A stretch of 64,000 nucleotides of DNA, from assembly GCF_039839785.1 (NCBI RefSeq), contig NZ_JBDOQT010000002.1, positions 434,001-498,000 of the forward strand, in the 5' to 3' direction. The notes under the pieces are model-generated. The model was given only the letters and a program-made list of their open reading frames with translations, was not told the origin of the DNA and ran no database searches. This DNA comes from Pelagibius sp. CAU 1746. Its GTDB lineage: Bacteria; Pseudomonadota; Alphaproteobacteria; Kiloniellales; Kiloniellaceae. The position numbers and the translations under genes were made by a program. Below are positions 33,431 to 41,433 of this stretch, piece after piece; the stretch's first letter is position 1; every line of letters starts with the position of its first letter.

Positions 33431-35041
33431 ATGCCCACCCCACTCATCGGGTTGAGAATCCGCGAGCGCCGCAAGGAACTCGGCCTCACTCAAACCGAGC
33501 TGGCCGCGCGTATCGGCATCTCCGTCTCCTACCTGAACCTCATCGAGCACAACAAACGCAGCATCGGCGGCCGCCTGCTGCTGCAGATCGCCGAAGAACT
33601 GGACGTCGGGCTGGAGATGCTGGACGGCGCCACGGAGCGCCGCCTGGTCGGCGACCTCAACGAAGCTCTGGCCGAGCCGCTGTTCGACCAGTTGCGGCTC
33701 GACCCGGCCAGCATCGGCGATCTGGTCGGCCGCCACCCCGAATGGGCGCAGGCACTGGTCACTCTGCACCGCGCCTTTCTCGACCGCTCCCAGGCTATGC
33801 ATGCCCTCGCCGACCGTCTCAATCAGGACCCCTTCCTGGGCGACGCCATCCACCGCATCCTCACCAACGTCTCGGCGATCCGCTCGATCTCGGAGATTCT
33901 GACATCGGTCGAAGATGTCGACGCCGCCCAGCAGCACCGCTTCCACACCATCCTCTCCGAGGAAAGCGCGCGCCTGTCGAGCGCGGCCCAGGGGCTCTCG
34001 ACTTTCTTCGACAAGGCCCACACCGCCACGCGCTCGACCACTCCAACCGAGGAGGTCGACGACTTCATTCTGGAGAACCGCGCCCACTTTCCAGTCCTGG
34101 AGGACGCCGCCAAGCGGCTGCGCCGCCGGTTGGGCGCGCACCCGCGGGTCATGGAGGAGCGTATGCTGGAGGTGCTGGCCGAAGATCACGGCCTGCACAT
34201 CAGCCACGCCTCGCCGGATAACGAGAGCCACTACGCCTCGCGCGCGCCGCTGCGCTACAGCCCGCACAACAAGCGTGTTCTGCTGCTGGACAGCGCCCCC
34301 GCCGCCGGCAGGCGCTTCGCCCTGGCGCGGCTGCTGGCCCGGTTGGACTTCGCCGGCGAGATCGGAGGCATCATCTCCGCCAGCGCCACGATGACCACCC
34401 CGGCCGCGCGCGAGCGGGCGGCCGCCGCTCTGCAGTCCTACTGCGCCGGCGCCGCCCTCATGCCTTACGACAGCTTCCTGGAAGACGCGGTCAAGGCACG
34501 CTACGACATCGACCTGCTGCGGCGCGCCTACGGCACGAGCGTCGAGCAGGTCTGTCATCGCCTGGTGACCCTGCGCCGTCCGGGAAGCGAAGGCATCCCC
34601 TTTGCCTTCCTGCGCTCCGATCCCGCCGGCTACGTGACCAAGCGTTTTCCCCTGCCCAACCTGCCGCTGCCGCGCTACGGCGGCGCCTGCCCGCTGTGGG
34701 CCGTCTACCGGGCCTTTCAGATGCCGGAGACGGTCGTCAGCCAGCTCGCCGAATTCCCCAGCGGCGACCGCTTCCTCTTCGTCTCCCGCGCCGTGACCAA
34801 GGGCGACGCCGCCTACGGCCAGCCGCGCCACCTGCTGTCGATCATGCTGGCCTGCGAGGCGCTCTATGCCGACCAAACGGTTTACGGCGACCGCCTCGAC
34901 CTCTCCGCGGCGGCCCCGGCCGACCGTGTCGGCGCCACCTGCCGGCTTTGCGCGCGCGGCGATTGCCCGCAGCGCCAGGAAGATGTGATCATCAAGTCGC
35001 CGCCTCCCGGCCTCGGCGGAGCCGGCCCGGCTGCCGCGTGA
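33431..35041 (+). CDS. ScfR/PccR/RamB-type transcriptional regulator
   Basis: DNA-binding regulator of 536 residues. The N-terminal XRE helix-turn-helix reads IRERRKELGLTQTELAARIG and SYLNLIEHNKRS. A central IrrE-like domain follows, then the family C-terminal domain with RLVTLRRPG, PLWAVYRAF and the cysteine cluster CRLCARGDCPQR. Relatives (RamB, PccR, ScfR, MccR) sense acyl-CoA or related metabolites and control short-chain acyl metabolism. ATG 33431 follows GAGAGG. It diverges from the Liv operon with a shared operator-like dyad, so it probably regulates that transporter and itself. Confidence 0.88.
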   Translation: MPTPLIGLRIRERRKELGLTQTELAARIGISVSYLNLIEHNKRSIGGRLLLQIAEELDVGLEMLDGATERRLVGDLNEALAEPLFDQLRLDPASIGDLVGRHPEWAQALVTLHRAFLDRSQAMHALADRLNQDPFLGDAIHRILTNVSAIRSISEILTSVEDVDAAQQHRFHTILSEESARLSSAAQGLSTFFDKAHTATRSTTPTEEVDDFILENRAHFPVLEDAAKRLRRRLGAHPRVMEERMLEVLAEDHGLHISHASPDNESHYASRAPLRYSPHNKRVLLLDSAPAAGRRFALARLLARLDFAGEIGGIISASATMTTPAARERAAAALQSYCAGAALMPYDSFLEDAVKARYDIDLLRRAYGTSVEQVCHRLVTLRRPGSEGIPFAFLRSDPAGYVTKRFPLPNLPLPRYGGACPLWAVYRAFQMPETVVSQLAEFPSGDRFLFVSRAVTKGDAAYGQPRHLLSIMLACEALYADQTVYGDRLDLSAAAPADRVGATCRLCARGDCPQRQEDVIIKSPPPGLGGAGPAAA

Positions 35042-35179
35042 GGCCGTCGCCGGAGCGGCCGAGACGATTGTTGGCCCCGCTTGCGGCAGCCTGTGCTACA
35101 TCAAGGCCGCCCTCCGGGCAGCGGGGCTAAATGACAAAGGAGCGGCGTCCGAAGAAGCGCCGCCACGTTGGGGGAAATT

Positions 35180-35569
35180 GTGTCGATGCGCGTGATGATC
35201 GTCGAGGACGAGCCGAATATCGTCGAATCCTTGAGCTTCGTATTCAGCCGGGAAGGCTGGCAGGTGGCCGCGGCCCTGGACGGCGACACCGCCATCGAAC
35301 GCCTGCTGAGCGAACCGCCGGACGTCCTGGTGCTGGATGTGATGATCCCGCCGCACAGCGGCTTTGAAGTCTTGAAACGGGTCCGCAGCGAGGCTTCCCT
35401 GCAAGACCTGCCGGTTCTGGTCCTCACCGCGAAAGGCCAGGAACAGGACCGCCATACGGCGCTGCGCCTGGGCGCCGACGCCTTCGTCACCAAACCCTTT
35501 TCCAACCGCGACATCGTCCAGCAGGTGCGCGACCTGGCGAATGGCGATGGCCGCCCGCCGGCCCGCTAG
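35180..35569 (+). CDS. Single-domain response regulator
   Basis: Receiver-only protein of about 129 residues: MIVEDEPNIVES acidic pocket, phospho-acceptor in VLVLDVMIPP, Thr in VLVLTAKG and the conserved Lys in FVTKPFS. It has no output domain, so it must act by protein contact or as a phosphate relay. Relatives are often encoded near acs and its sensor kinase in alphaproteobacteria; no kinase is next to it here. The start is GTG 35180 after GGGGGA; ATG 35186 is possible. The 137-bp repeat begins right after its stop. Confidence 0.85.
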   Translation: MSMRVMIVEDEPNIVESLSFVFSREGWQVAAALDGDTAIERLLSEPPDVLVLDVMIPPHSGFEVLKRVRSEASLQDLPVLVLTAKGQEQDRHTALRLGADAFVTKPFSNRDIVQQVRDLANGDGRPPAR

Positions 35570-35706
35570 ATCGGATCGCGATTAAACGGAACCGCAAAGT
35601 GGCCCCGTCTCATCGTGTGAATCCGAACTCTCTCAAAGGTATAGAGCGGGGTCGCAGGGACGGTGGATCGCCTTCGGCGCTTCCAACCGACCCTGATCCG
35701 CTCTAG
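35570..35706. repeat. 137-bp intergenic repeat element, copy 2
   Basis: The element has the same length and layout as 10529-10665. The closing stem of the second hairpin is AGAGCGG/CCGCTCT here and AGAGCAG/CTGCTCT in copy 1, a compensatory change that keeps pairing. It abuts the stop codon of the response regulator gene and both ends carry CTAG. It could be a mobile REP/MITE-like element or a family of structured 3' ends. Confidence 0.85.
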
Positions 35707-35742
35707 ACACCCCCTCTTGACGATGAAGAGGCCGGGCGGAGT

Positions 35743-36111
35743 TTAGAGGAGCTTCCACTCGCCGCTGGGAACCTTGCAACGGTCGAAGATGTAGCGGAAG
35801 GGATCGGCGACGTTCTTGATCTTGATGTCGTGCTGCAGGCGGCGGCAGGGCAGCCCCTTGTGCTCGAAGATGCCGATCAGCTGCACCGAGCCGGTGTTGC
35901 CCGACTTCGGATTCGACCAGGTCTCGACCGTGCCCACAGGCACCGACTCATCGCTATAGAGCTTCTCGGCGGTGCCCCTGACGATCTCGATATCCTCAGG
36001 CGACAGCTCGAAGCCGGCCCGGGTGAAGGGGTTGAGCTGTGCCTGAACCGGCGCCCCCAGAACTGCCAGCACCACAGCGGCCGCGAGGCCTCCCAAAATG
36101 AACTTCGTCAC
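35743..36111 (-). CDS. RT0821/Lpp0805-like surface protein
   Basis: Exported protein of 122 residues with a signal peptide (ILGGLAAAVVLAVLGAPVQAQ). The mature domain has TWSNPKSGNTGSVQLIGIF, GLPCRRLQHDI and a terminal RCKVPSGEWKLL. This spacing of W-NP-SG, CR and C-x-G-x-W-K matches the small surface-antigen family first noted in Rickettsia and Legionella. The two cysteines probably form a disulfide. Function is unknown. It is transcribed alone. Confidence 0.7.
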   Translation of the reverse strand: MTKFILGGLAAAVVLAVLGAPVQAQLNPFTRAGFELSPEDIEIVRGTAEKLYSDESVPVGTVETWSNPKSGNTGSVQLIGIFEHKGLPCRRLQHDIKIKNVADPFRYIFDRCKVPSGEWKLL

Positions 36112-36248
36112 GCCCTGCGCCCTCCGATTTCTTCACGAAACAAACAGGTTGTCGCTGCGGGGGAGTTTACACGACGCGGCGCGCAAATCCATGGATCTCC
36201 CGCCCCCTCCTCGGGAGCGACGGCCGGATGCCCGACCGCGGCCGTGCC

Positions 36249-36428
36249 TCAGCCCTTTGGTCCGGCAAGAAACCAGATGATCAGGCCCAGCAGAGGCAGG
36301 ATAAGGATCAGCACGATCCAGAACACCTTTGCACCGGTCGAGGCGTTGCTCTGAACGGTTTTCACGATGGCCCAGATATCGGCCACCAGCAGCAGCAGAC
36401 CGAAGATTCCGCCGACCTCAATACCCAT
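36249..36428 (-). CDS. PLDc_N-type small membrane protein, 59 residues
   Basis: Two-helix membrane protein starting MGIEVGGIFGLLLLVADIWA, followed by IVKTVQSNASTGAKVFWI and ending LPLLGLIIWFLAGPKG. This is the phospholipase D-nuclease N-terminal (PLDc_N) motif W...V..S..s...K..W....l.lP..G...Yf..GP, found alone or fused to cardiolipin synthases. The length is typical for stand-alone members. Only a weak GAAG precedes the ATG. Function is unknown. Confidence 0.8.
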   Translation of the reverse strand: MGIEVGGIFGLLLLVADIWAIVKTVQSNASTGAKVFWIVLILILPLLGLIIWFLAGPKG

Positions 36429-36557
36429 GTTTCTTCACTTTCCGGCTGGTCAAAGATCCAGAATGACATGAGGGGACGGCACCGCAAATGCAATGGATCG
36501 CCCCCAAAGCGTCACTCAACCTGCATAATGGCCTGAAATTCATTCTATTCCAATTGC

Positions 36558-36992
36558 TTATAGTTTGAGCACCCCGTCCAAGCGGCGCCGGGCGTCTTCC
36601 GCCAGGGCCGAAGCGGCGGCCTTTTCATCGCCGCGCAGCGGGGCGCGCCGGGCAGCCTCCGCCCGGCTCAGCACCTCCTCCTCCCGCGCCCGGCAATCCG
36701 CCAGAAGGGTTTCTTCGGCATCCCCGGCCAGAGCCGCCTTGCCGCGCGCCAGGGCCGATTGCAGCAGGCTGCGTTCCTCCGGCGGCCCCTCGGGGATGTC
36801 GTCCTCGGCCAGCATACGCTCGCCAAAGAAGTCGGCCTCTCGGTTGCGTTGCGCCGCGAGGGCCTCAAGGGCCCCGGCGCGGGATTCCTCCGGCAGAGAC
36901 TCGGCCACCAGCGCGCAGTGACGCGCAGAGGCGCGGCAGGCCTCGACCAGGTCGTGCAGGGCGACAAGACGCTCGTCACGCAAGATGCTCAT
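36558..36992 (-). CDS. DUF2383/PA2169-like four-helix protein
   Basis: Soluble helical protein of 144 residues beginning MSILRDERLVALHDLVEACR, with ESRAGALEALAAQRNREADF and a helical C-terminus. The pattern suits the ferritin-like PA2169/DUF2383 family, but the metal-ligand spacing is not clearly kept and similarity is by eye only. The start overlaps the end of the lipid-kinase gene by 4 bp, so it is translated with it. Confidence 0.6.
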   Translation of the reverse strand: MSILRDERLVALHDLVEACRASARHCALVAESLPEESRAGALEALAAQRNREADFFGERMLAEDDIPEGPPEERSLLQSALARGKAALAGDAEETLLADCRAREEEVLSRAEAARRAPLRGDEKAAASALAEDARRRLDGVLKL

Positions 36993-37897
36993 ACCAAGCC
37001 TCCTCGCTCTCCAACGGCCGCCGGCGGCGGGGCGAAAACCTCGACAGCGCCCGGCAGCACCTCGACGACAACCGGCGTCATGCCGTCCAGCTCTCCATCG
37101 ACGTTCACTGCGCGCGGACGCCGGGTGCGCAGTTCGACACGCTTGGCCCGCTTCACCTCGGCCTCCGGCGCGCGCCGCAGCCAGCCGAAGCGCAAGGCCG
37201 GCAGGACCCGCAGCATGGCGAGCGGCCCGGCCGGCCGCAAGTAGTAGACGCGCAGCCAACCGTCGTCGATCTGCGCCTTCTCATCCACGGTCATGCCGCC
37301 GCCGTAGTGACGTCCGTTGCCCACGGCCACCTGCATGCAGAGGCACCTGATCGGCTCGCCGTCGACCACCAGCTCGGCGCGAAACGGCCGATGCCGCCGA
37401 AAGGCCTGCCAGGCGCTCAAGGGATAGTTCAGCACGCCCAGGCGCTTCTTGCGTTCACCTTCGTGCTCGCGCGCCACCTCCGCGCTAAGGCCGATACTGG
37501 CGACGTTGAAGAAGGGACGCCCGTCGATGAGGCCGAGGTCGATACGGCGCGTCCGCCCCGCCGCGATCACCGCCGCGGCCTGCACGGTATCGAAGGGAAT
37601 TTCCAGGGTGCGGGCCAGGTCGTTGGCGGTGCCCAGCGGAAGGATGCCGAAGGGCCGCTCCAAGGACATAAGCGCCGGCGCCGCCGCGTTCATGGTGCCG
37701 TCGCCTCCTGCGAGGATCACAGTGCTGTCGCCGCTGTCGCGGATCCGGCGGCGCAGGTCGTCGACACTTTCGGGCGCCGCCAAGGTGACCGAAAGGCCGG
37801 CGTCCTCCAGGCGGCGGACCGCCGGTTCCAACCCATTGTCGGCCCCGCCGCTGTGCTTGTTGGTCAACACCAGGACGGAACGCACAGCCTCTGCCAA
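36989..37897 (-). CDS. YegS/diacylglycerol kinase family lipid kinase
   Basis: Soluble or membrane-peripheral lipid kinase of about 302 residues. The nucleotide motif is VILAGGDGTMNAAA, with FGILPLGTANDLARTLEIP and the C-terminal RAVNVDGELDG. Relatives phosphorylate diacylglycerol, phosphatidylglycerol or sphingoid lipids. The start is most likely TTG 37897, six bases after AGGAAGGGG; GTG 37885 is an alternative, and the long frame to 38041 overlaps the preceding gene. It lies 15 bp after acuI and overlaps the next gene, so it may be in the same transcript. Confidence 0.85.
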   Translation of the reverse strand: MAEAVRSVLVLTNKHSGGADNGLEPAVRRLEDAGLSVTLAAPESVDDLRRRIRDSGDSTVILAGGDGTMNAAAPALMSLERPFGILPLGTANDLARTLEIPFDTVQAAAVIAAGRTRRIDLGLIDGRPFFNVASIGLSAEVAREHEGERKKRLGVLNYPLSAWQAFRRHRPFRAELVVDGEPIRCLCMQVAVGNGRHYGGGMTVDEKAQIDDGWLRVYYLRPAGPLAMLRVLPALRFGWLRRAPEAEVKRAKRVELRTRRPRAVNVDGELDGMTPVVVEVLPGAVEVFAPPPAAVGERGGLV

Positions 37898-37911
37898 ACC
37901 CGTCCCCTTCC

Positions 37912-38898
37912 TCAAGCCCGGACGTCCACGACGACCCGACCGCGCACCCCGCCTTTCAGGATGTCGCCGCCCAGCGTCAGCAGGTCGGCCAGCTTCGCCT
38001 CCACGATCATGCCGTCCAGCTTGTCCATGGGCAGTTCGCACACCAGACGGGCCCAGGCTTCCCTGCGCTCCGCCGGCGGCGACAGCACGGAATCGATGCC
38101 CAGCAGGTTCACCCCGCGCAGCAGGAAGGGGATCACCGTGGTCTCCAGCTTGTTGCCGCCGGCCAGGCCCACCGCCGCCACCGAGCCGCGGTAGGCGATC
38201 TGCGGCAGCACAGAGGCCAGGGTCGAGCCGCCGACCGCATCGATGCAGCCCTGCCAGCGCTCCTTGTCCAGCGGCCGGCCGCTGGGCTCGGCGATCTCCT
38301 GGCGGTCGATGAGCGTCGTCGCGCCCAGGTCCTTCAGGTAGGCGTGGGTCTCGGCCCGCCCGGTGGAGGCCGCCACCCGGTAGCCGAGCCTCGCCAGCAC
38401 CGCGACGGCGACCGAGCCGACGCCGCCGGCGGCACCGGTCACCAGCACCTCACCCTTATCGGGCGCGGCACCGTGGGCCTCCAGCGCCATGACCGCCAGC
38501 ATGGCGGTAAAGCCGGCGGTGCCGATGGCCATGGCGCGCTTGGTCGTCAGTCCGTCGGGCAGCGGCACCAGCCAGTCGCCCTTGACCCGCGCCTTCTCGG
38601 CGTAGCCGCCCCAATGATGCTCGCCGACCCGCCAGCCGGTGAGGGTCACCTTGTCGCCCGGCTTGTAGCCGGGATGGGAACTCTCTTCGACCGTGCCGGC
38701 GAAGTCGACGCCGGGCACGTGCGGATAGCTGCGCACCAGGCGGCCAAGGCCGTTCAGCACCATGCCGTCCTTGTAATTGAGAGTGGAATATTCGACGGCG
38801 ACGGTGACATCGCCCTCGGGGAGCCGCGACTCCTCCAGTTCGGTGAGTCCAGCCGAGACCTTACCCTCGCTTTCTTCCAGGAGGATCGCCTTGAACAT
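37912..38898 (-). CDS. acuI: Acryloyl-CoA reductase AcuI-like (MDR family)
   Basis: Medium-chain dehydrogenase/reductase of 328 residues without zinc ligands, starting MFKAILLEESEGKVSAGLTE. Diagnostic motifs are YSTLNYKDGMVLNGLGRLVR, HVPGVDFAGTVEES and GAAGGVGSVAVAVLARLGY for NADPH binding. This is the YhdH/AcuI group, which reduces acryloyl-CoA to propionyl-CoA. It follows the thiolase, acyl-CoA ligase and PCC-domain genes on the same strand, in keeping with short-chain acyl-CoA metabolism. Confidence 0.9.
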   Translation of the reverse strand: MFKAILLEESEGKVSAGLTELEESRLPEGDVTVAVEYSTLNYKDGMVLNGLGRLVRSYPHVPGVDFAGTVEESSHPGYKPGDKVTLTGWRVGEHHWGGYAEKARVKGDWLVPLPDGLTTKRAMAIGTAGFTAMLAVMALEAHGAAPDKGEVLVTGAAGGVGSVAVAVLARLGYRVAASTGRAETHAYLKDLGATTLIDRQEIAEPSGRPLDKERWQGCIDAVGGSTLASVLPQIAYRGSVAAVGLAGGNKLETTVIPFLLRGVNLLGIDSVLSPPAERREAWARLVCELPMDKLDGMIVEAKLADLLTLGGDILKGGVRGRVVVDVRA

Positions 38899-38928
38899 CT
38901 TCCTTCTCCCCTGTGTTTTCTCTTCGGC

Positions 38929-39315
38929 CTAAGCCGGGAGCCACTCCTGCAGGACCAGTTCCAAGGTGATGCAGATGGGATTGGCGCCACGCCGGAAGCG
39001 GCCGCCGTAGACCTGGGCCTTGCCGTCGGCGATGGTGCCGCGCAGCTCGGCCCGCGGCTTGCCGCCGGCATCGGGGCGCACCTCGCCGGCCAGCGTCAGG
39101 ATCTCGATACCGGGGCCCGGCACCTGGATGGTCCTCTCGCCGGCCTCCAGCACCGCGTCGACCAGGCTGCCGACCGCCGAGCGCACCACGGCATGGCTGA
39201 GCGCGTGCTCACCGCAGGCCGCCTCCACCGCGGTTACCAGATCCTCGTTGGGACGCAGGCGCACCACGGCAATGCGGCCCAGCTTGCCTTCCTCGAAGGT
39301 GGCGCTCCCGCTCAT
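38929..39315 (-). CDS. PCC/DUF296-domain protein A
   Basis: Protein of 128 residues made of one PCC (DUF296) domain: IAVVRLRPNEDLVTAVEAAC, VVRSAVGSL, GPGIEILTLAGEV, and a C-terminal RFRRGANPICITLELVLQEW. In plants this domain accompanies AT-hook motifs; bacterial stand-alone members are uncharacterised trimers. The gene overlaps its sister at 39312 by 4 bp (ATGA). Confidence 0.85.
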   Translation of the reverse strand: MSGSATFEEGKLGRIAVVRLRPNEDLVTAVEAACGEHALSHAVVRSAVGSLVDAVLEAGERTIQVPGPGIEILTLAGEVRPDAGGKPRAELRGTIADGKAQVYGGRFRRGANPICITLELVLQEWLPA

Positions 39316-39830
39316 GCCGGCAACCTTGTCGGCTGGAACAGAGGATAGTTGGTCTCGCTGTCGTAGCTGGCGGCGAAGACGGCTTCGCGCAGCGGCGTCG
39401 CCAGCGCCACCGCGCCGCCCGCGCCCAGCAGGCAGTCGCCCGGCGGCAAATGGCCGCCGTGCAACCGCCCCGCGGCGTCGACCACCACCGCGTGGCAGTG
39501 CAGCAGGGTATCGCCGTCCGGGCCGGGCCCCAGGATGCCGTTGGCGCCCAGCAGGGTTACCGGCCCCTCCAGCCAGGTCGGCGGCCCGTAGGTGGCAACC
39601 CTCTCGCCGCTGGGGTCCTCGGCGCCGGTCAGATAGGCCATGCGGTCGATCTCCGCCGCGACCACCTGCACGGCGGCGTGCGCCACATCCCGTTCGGCCA
39701 GGGCAGATACCAGGCCGCGCAGCAGGTCCTGGCCGCCGGCCAGGCAGACGCGCAGGTCGCCCGCCGGCGCGGCCCATTCCAACAGGCGGCGCGGCTGCAG
39801 GGCTTGGCCCGGCTGGACGAGCGTTCTCAT
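39312..39830 (-). CDS. PCC/DUF296-domain protein B
   Basis: Protein of 172 residues related to its downstream neighbour: LRVCLAGGQDLLRGLVSALA, GPPTWLEGPVTLLGANGILG, LLHCHAVVVDAAGRLHGGHL and a final SETNYPLFQP. His and Cys residues in LLHCH and PPGDC lie where a metal could bind. It overlaps the CoA-ligase stop and the sister gene start by 4 bp each, so the four genes form one translationally coupled unit. Confidence 0.8.
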   Translation of the reverse strand: MRTLVQPGQALQPRRLLEWAAPAGDLRVCLAGGQDLLRGLVSALAERDVAHAAVQVVAAEIDRMAYLTGAEDPSGERVATYGPPTWLEGPVTLLGANGILGPGPDGDTLLHCHAVVVDAAGRLHGGHLPPGDCLLGAGGAVALATPLREAVFAASYDSETNYPLFQPTRLPA

Positions 39831-41413
39831 TGCGCCGCCGTCTCTTCCGCCAGGTCGCCGCGCGCGTAGAGCTCGTCGCGGATCAGGTGCTTGGGCACCT
39901 TGCCGTAGCCGGACTTCGGCAGCTCCTCCCAGAAGAAGACGCGGCGCGGCTGCTTGTAGCGGGCGAGCTTGTCCTTCAGGAAACCCAACAGCTCTTCCGC
40001 GCCGGCGCTCTGCCCCGCTTCCAGCACCACCACCGCGACACCGGTCTCGCCCCATTCCGGATCCGGCACACCCAGCACCGCCACCTCGGCGACGGCGGGG
40101 TGGGTCAGCAGCACTTCCTCGGCTTCGCGCGGATAGACGTTGGAGCCGCCCGAGATGTACATGTCGGAGGCGCGCCCGGTGATGGTGAGGAAACCCTTGT
40201 CGTCGAGCCTGCCGAGGTCCCCGGTATGGAACCAGCCCTCCTTCAGGGCCTTGGCGTTGGCTTCCGGGTTGTTGTGGTAGCCGGCGAAGACGGCGGGGCC
40301 GCGCACGCAGATCTCGCCCTGCGCCCCGGCGGGCAGGCGCTTGCCCCCTGCGTCCTTGATGGCGATCTCCATGCCGGTGCGGGCATAGCCGCAGGAGCCC
40401 AGCGGCATCTCGGCGTCGTCCAGGCTGTGCGCCTCGCGCGGCAGCACGGTGATGTTCCCCGTCACCTCGCCCAGGCCGTAGTACTGCACGATCACCTTGC
40501 CCAGTTTCTGCAGCGCTTCCTTCTGGTCGGCGCGGTACATGGGCGCGCCGGCGTAGATCACGTAGCGCAGCGAGGAATGGTCGACGCGGTCGACCGCCGG
40601 GTGGCGCACCATGCGGGTCAGGATGGTCGGCACGGTGAACATGTTGGTGATGCGGTGCTCCTCGACCAGACGCCAGATCTCTTCCTCGTCGAACTTCTCG
40701 CCGGACAGCAGCACCGACTTGGTGCCCCGCGCCACCTGGGAGAGGGCGTGCGCCCCCGCGCCGTGGCTGAGCGGCGCCACCACCAGCGAAGCGTCGCCCC
40801 AGTGGGTGGTGCCGGGCATGAGGTCGGCCAGGTGGTTGTTGGTGACGAAGGCAAGCTGGCCGTGGGTCAGCACCGCCGCCTTGGGCCGCCCCGTGGTGCC
40901 GGAGGTGTAGAAGAACCAGCAGGGATCGCCGTAATCGACCTCCGCCTCCTCCACGTCGCCGCCGTCATCCTCGGCGACCAGGTCCTCGTAGGCTTCCGCA
41001 CCGTCTCCCGCGGTCCCGATGACGATGACATGGTCCAGCGCCGCAGAGGCCTCCCGCACCGCCGCGGCGTGTTGCGGGAAGCTGTCGTCGACGATCATCG
41101 CCCTGGCGCCCGAGGAGGAACCCAGGTAGGCGACCTCGGCCGGGGTCAGGCGGTAGTTGGTCGGCACCCAGATGCCGCCCAGCTTGAAGGCCGCCCACAT
41201 GGACTCGAACATCTGGTTGGAGTTCCTGGCCTGCACCAGGATCGGATCGCCCTTGCCGAGGCCCCGTCGCCGCAAAGCGGCGACCAGCGCATCGACGCGG
41301 GCGTCGGTCTGTGCCCAAGTCCAGGTCTTGCCGCCCCAAACCAGCGACGTCGCCCCGGGCAGACGCCGCGCCGTGTCGGACAGCAGCCGCCCCAGGTTCA
41401 TGACGTTGCCCAT
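39827..41413 (-). CDS. Acyl-CoA synthetase (AMP-forming)
   Basis: ANL-superfamily ligase of 528 residues. The P-loop-like motif is FFYTSGTTGRPKAAVLTHGQ, adenylate binding YYGLGEVTGN, the hinge GWFHTGDLGRLDDKGFLTITGR and the C-terminal catalytic Lys in LPKSGYGKVPKH. It forms an acyl-adenylate and then the CoA thioester of a fatty or aryl acid; chain length cannot be read. It lies between the thiolase (20-bp gap) and the PCC pair (4-bp overlap), so it probably activates the substrate of this pathway. Confidence 0.92.
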   Translation of the reverse strand: MGNVMNLGRLLSDTARRLPGATSLVWGGKTWTWAQTDARVDALVAALRRRGLGKGDPILVQARNSNQMFESMWAAFKLGGIWVPTNYRLTPAEVAYLGSSSGARAMIVDDSFPQHAAAVREASAALDHVIVIGTAGDGAEAYEDLVAEDDGGDVEEAEVDYGDPCWFFYTSGTTGRPKAAVLTHGQLAFVTNNHLADLMPGTTHWGDASLVVAPLSHGAGAHALSQVARGTKSVLLSGEKFDEEEIWRLVEEHRITNMFTVPTILTRMVRHPAVDRVDHSSLRYVIYAGAPMYRADQKEALQKLGKVIVQYYGLGEVTGNITVLPREAHSLDDAEMPLGSCGYARTGMEIAIKDAGGKRLPAGAQGEICVRGPAVFAGYHNNPEANAKALKEGWFHTGDLGRLDDKGFLTITGRASDMYISGGSNVYPREAEEVLLTHPAVAEVAVLGVPDPEWGETGVAVVVLEAGQSAGAEELLGFLKDKLARYKQPRRVFFWEELPKSGYGKVPKHLIRDELYARGDLAEETAAQ

Positions 41414-41433
41414 GCCTCTCTCCCCCGGAGAGC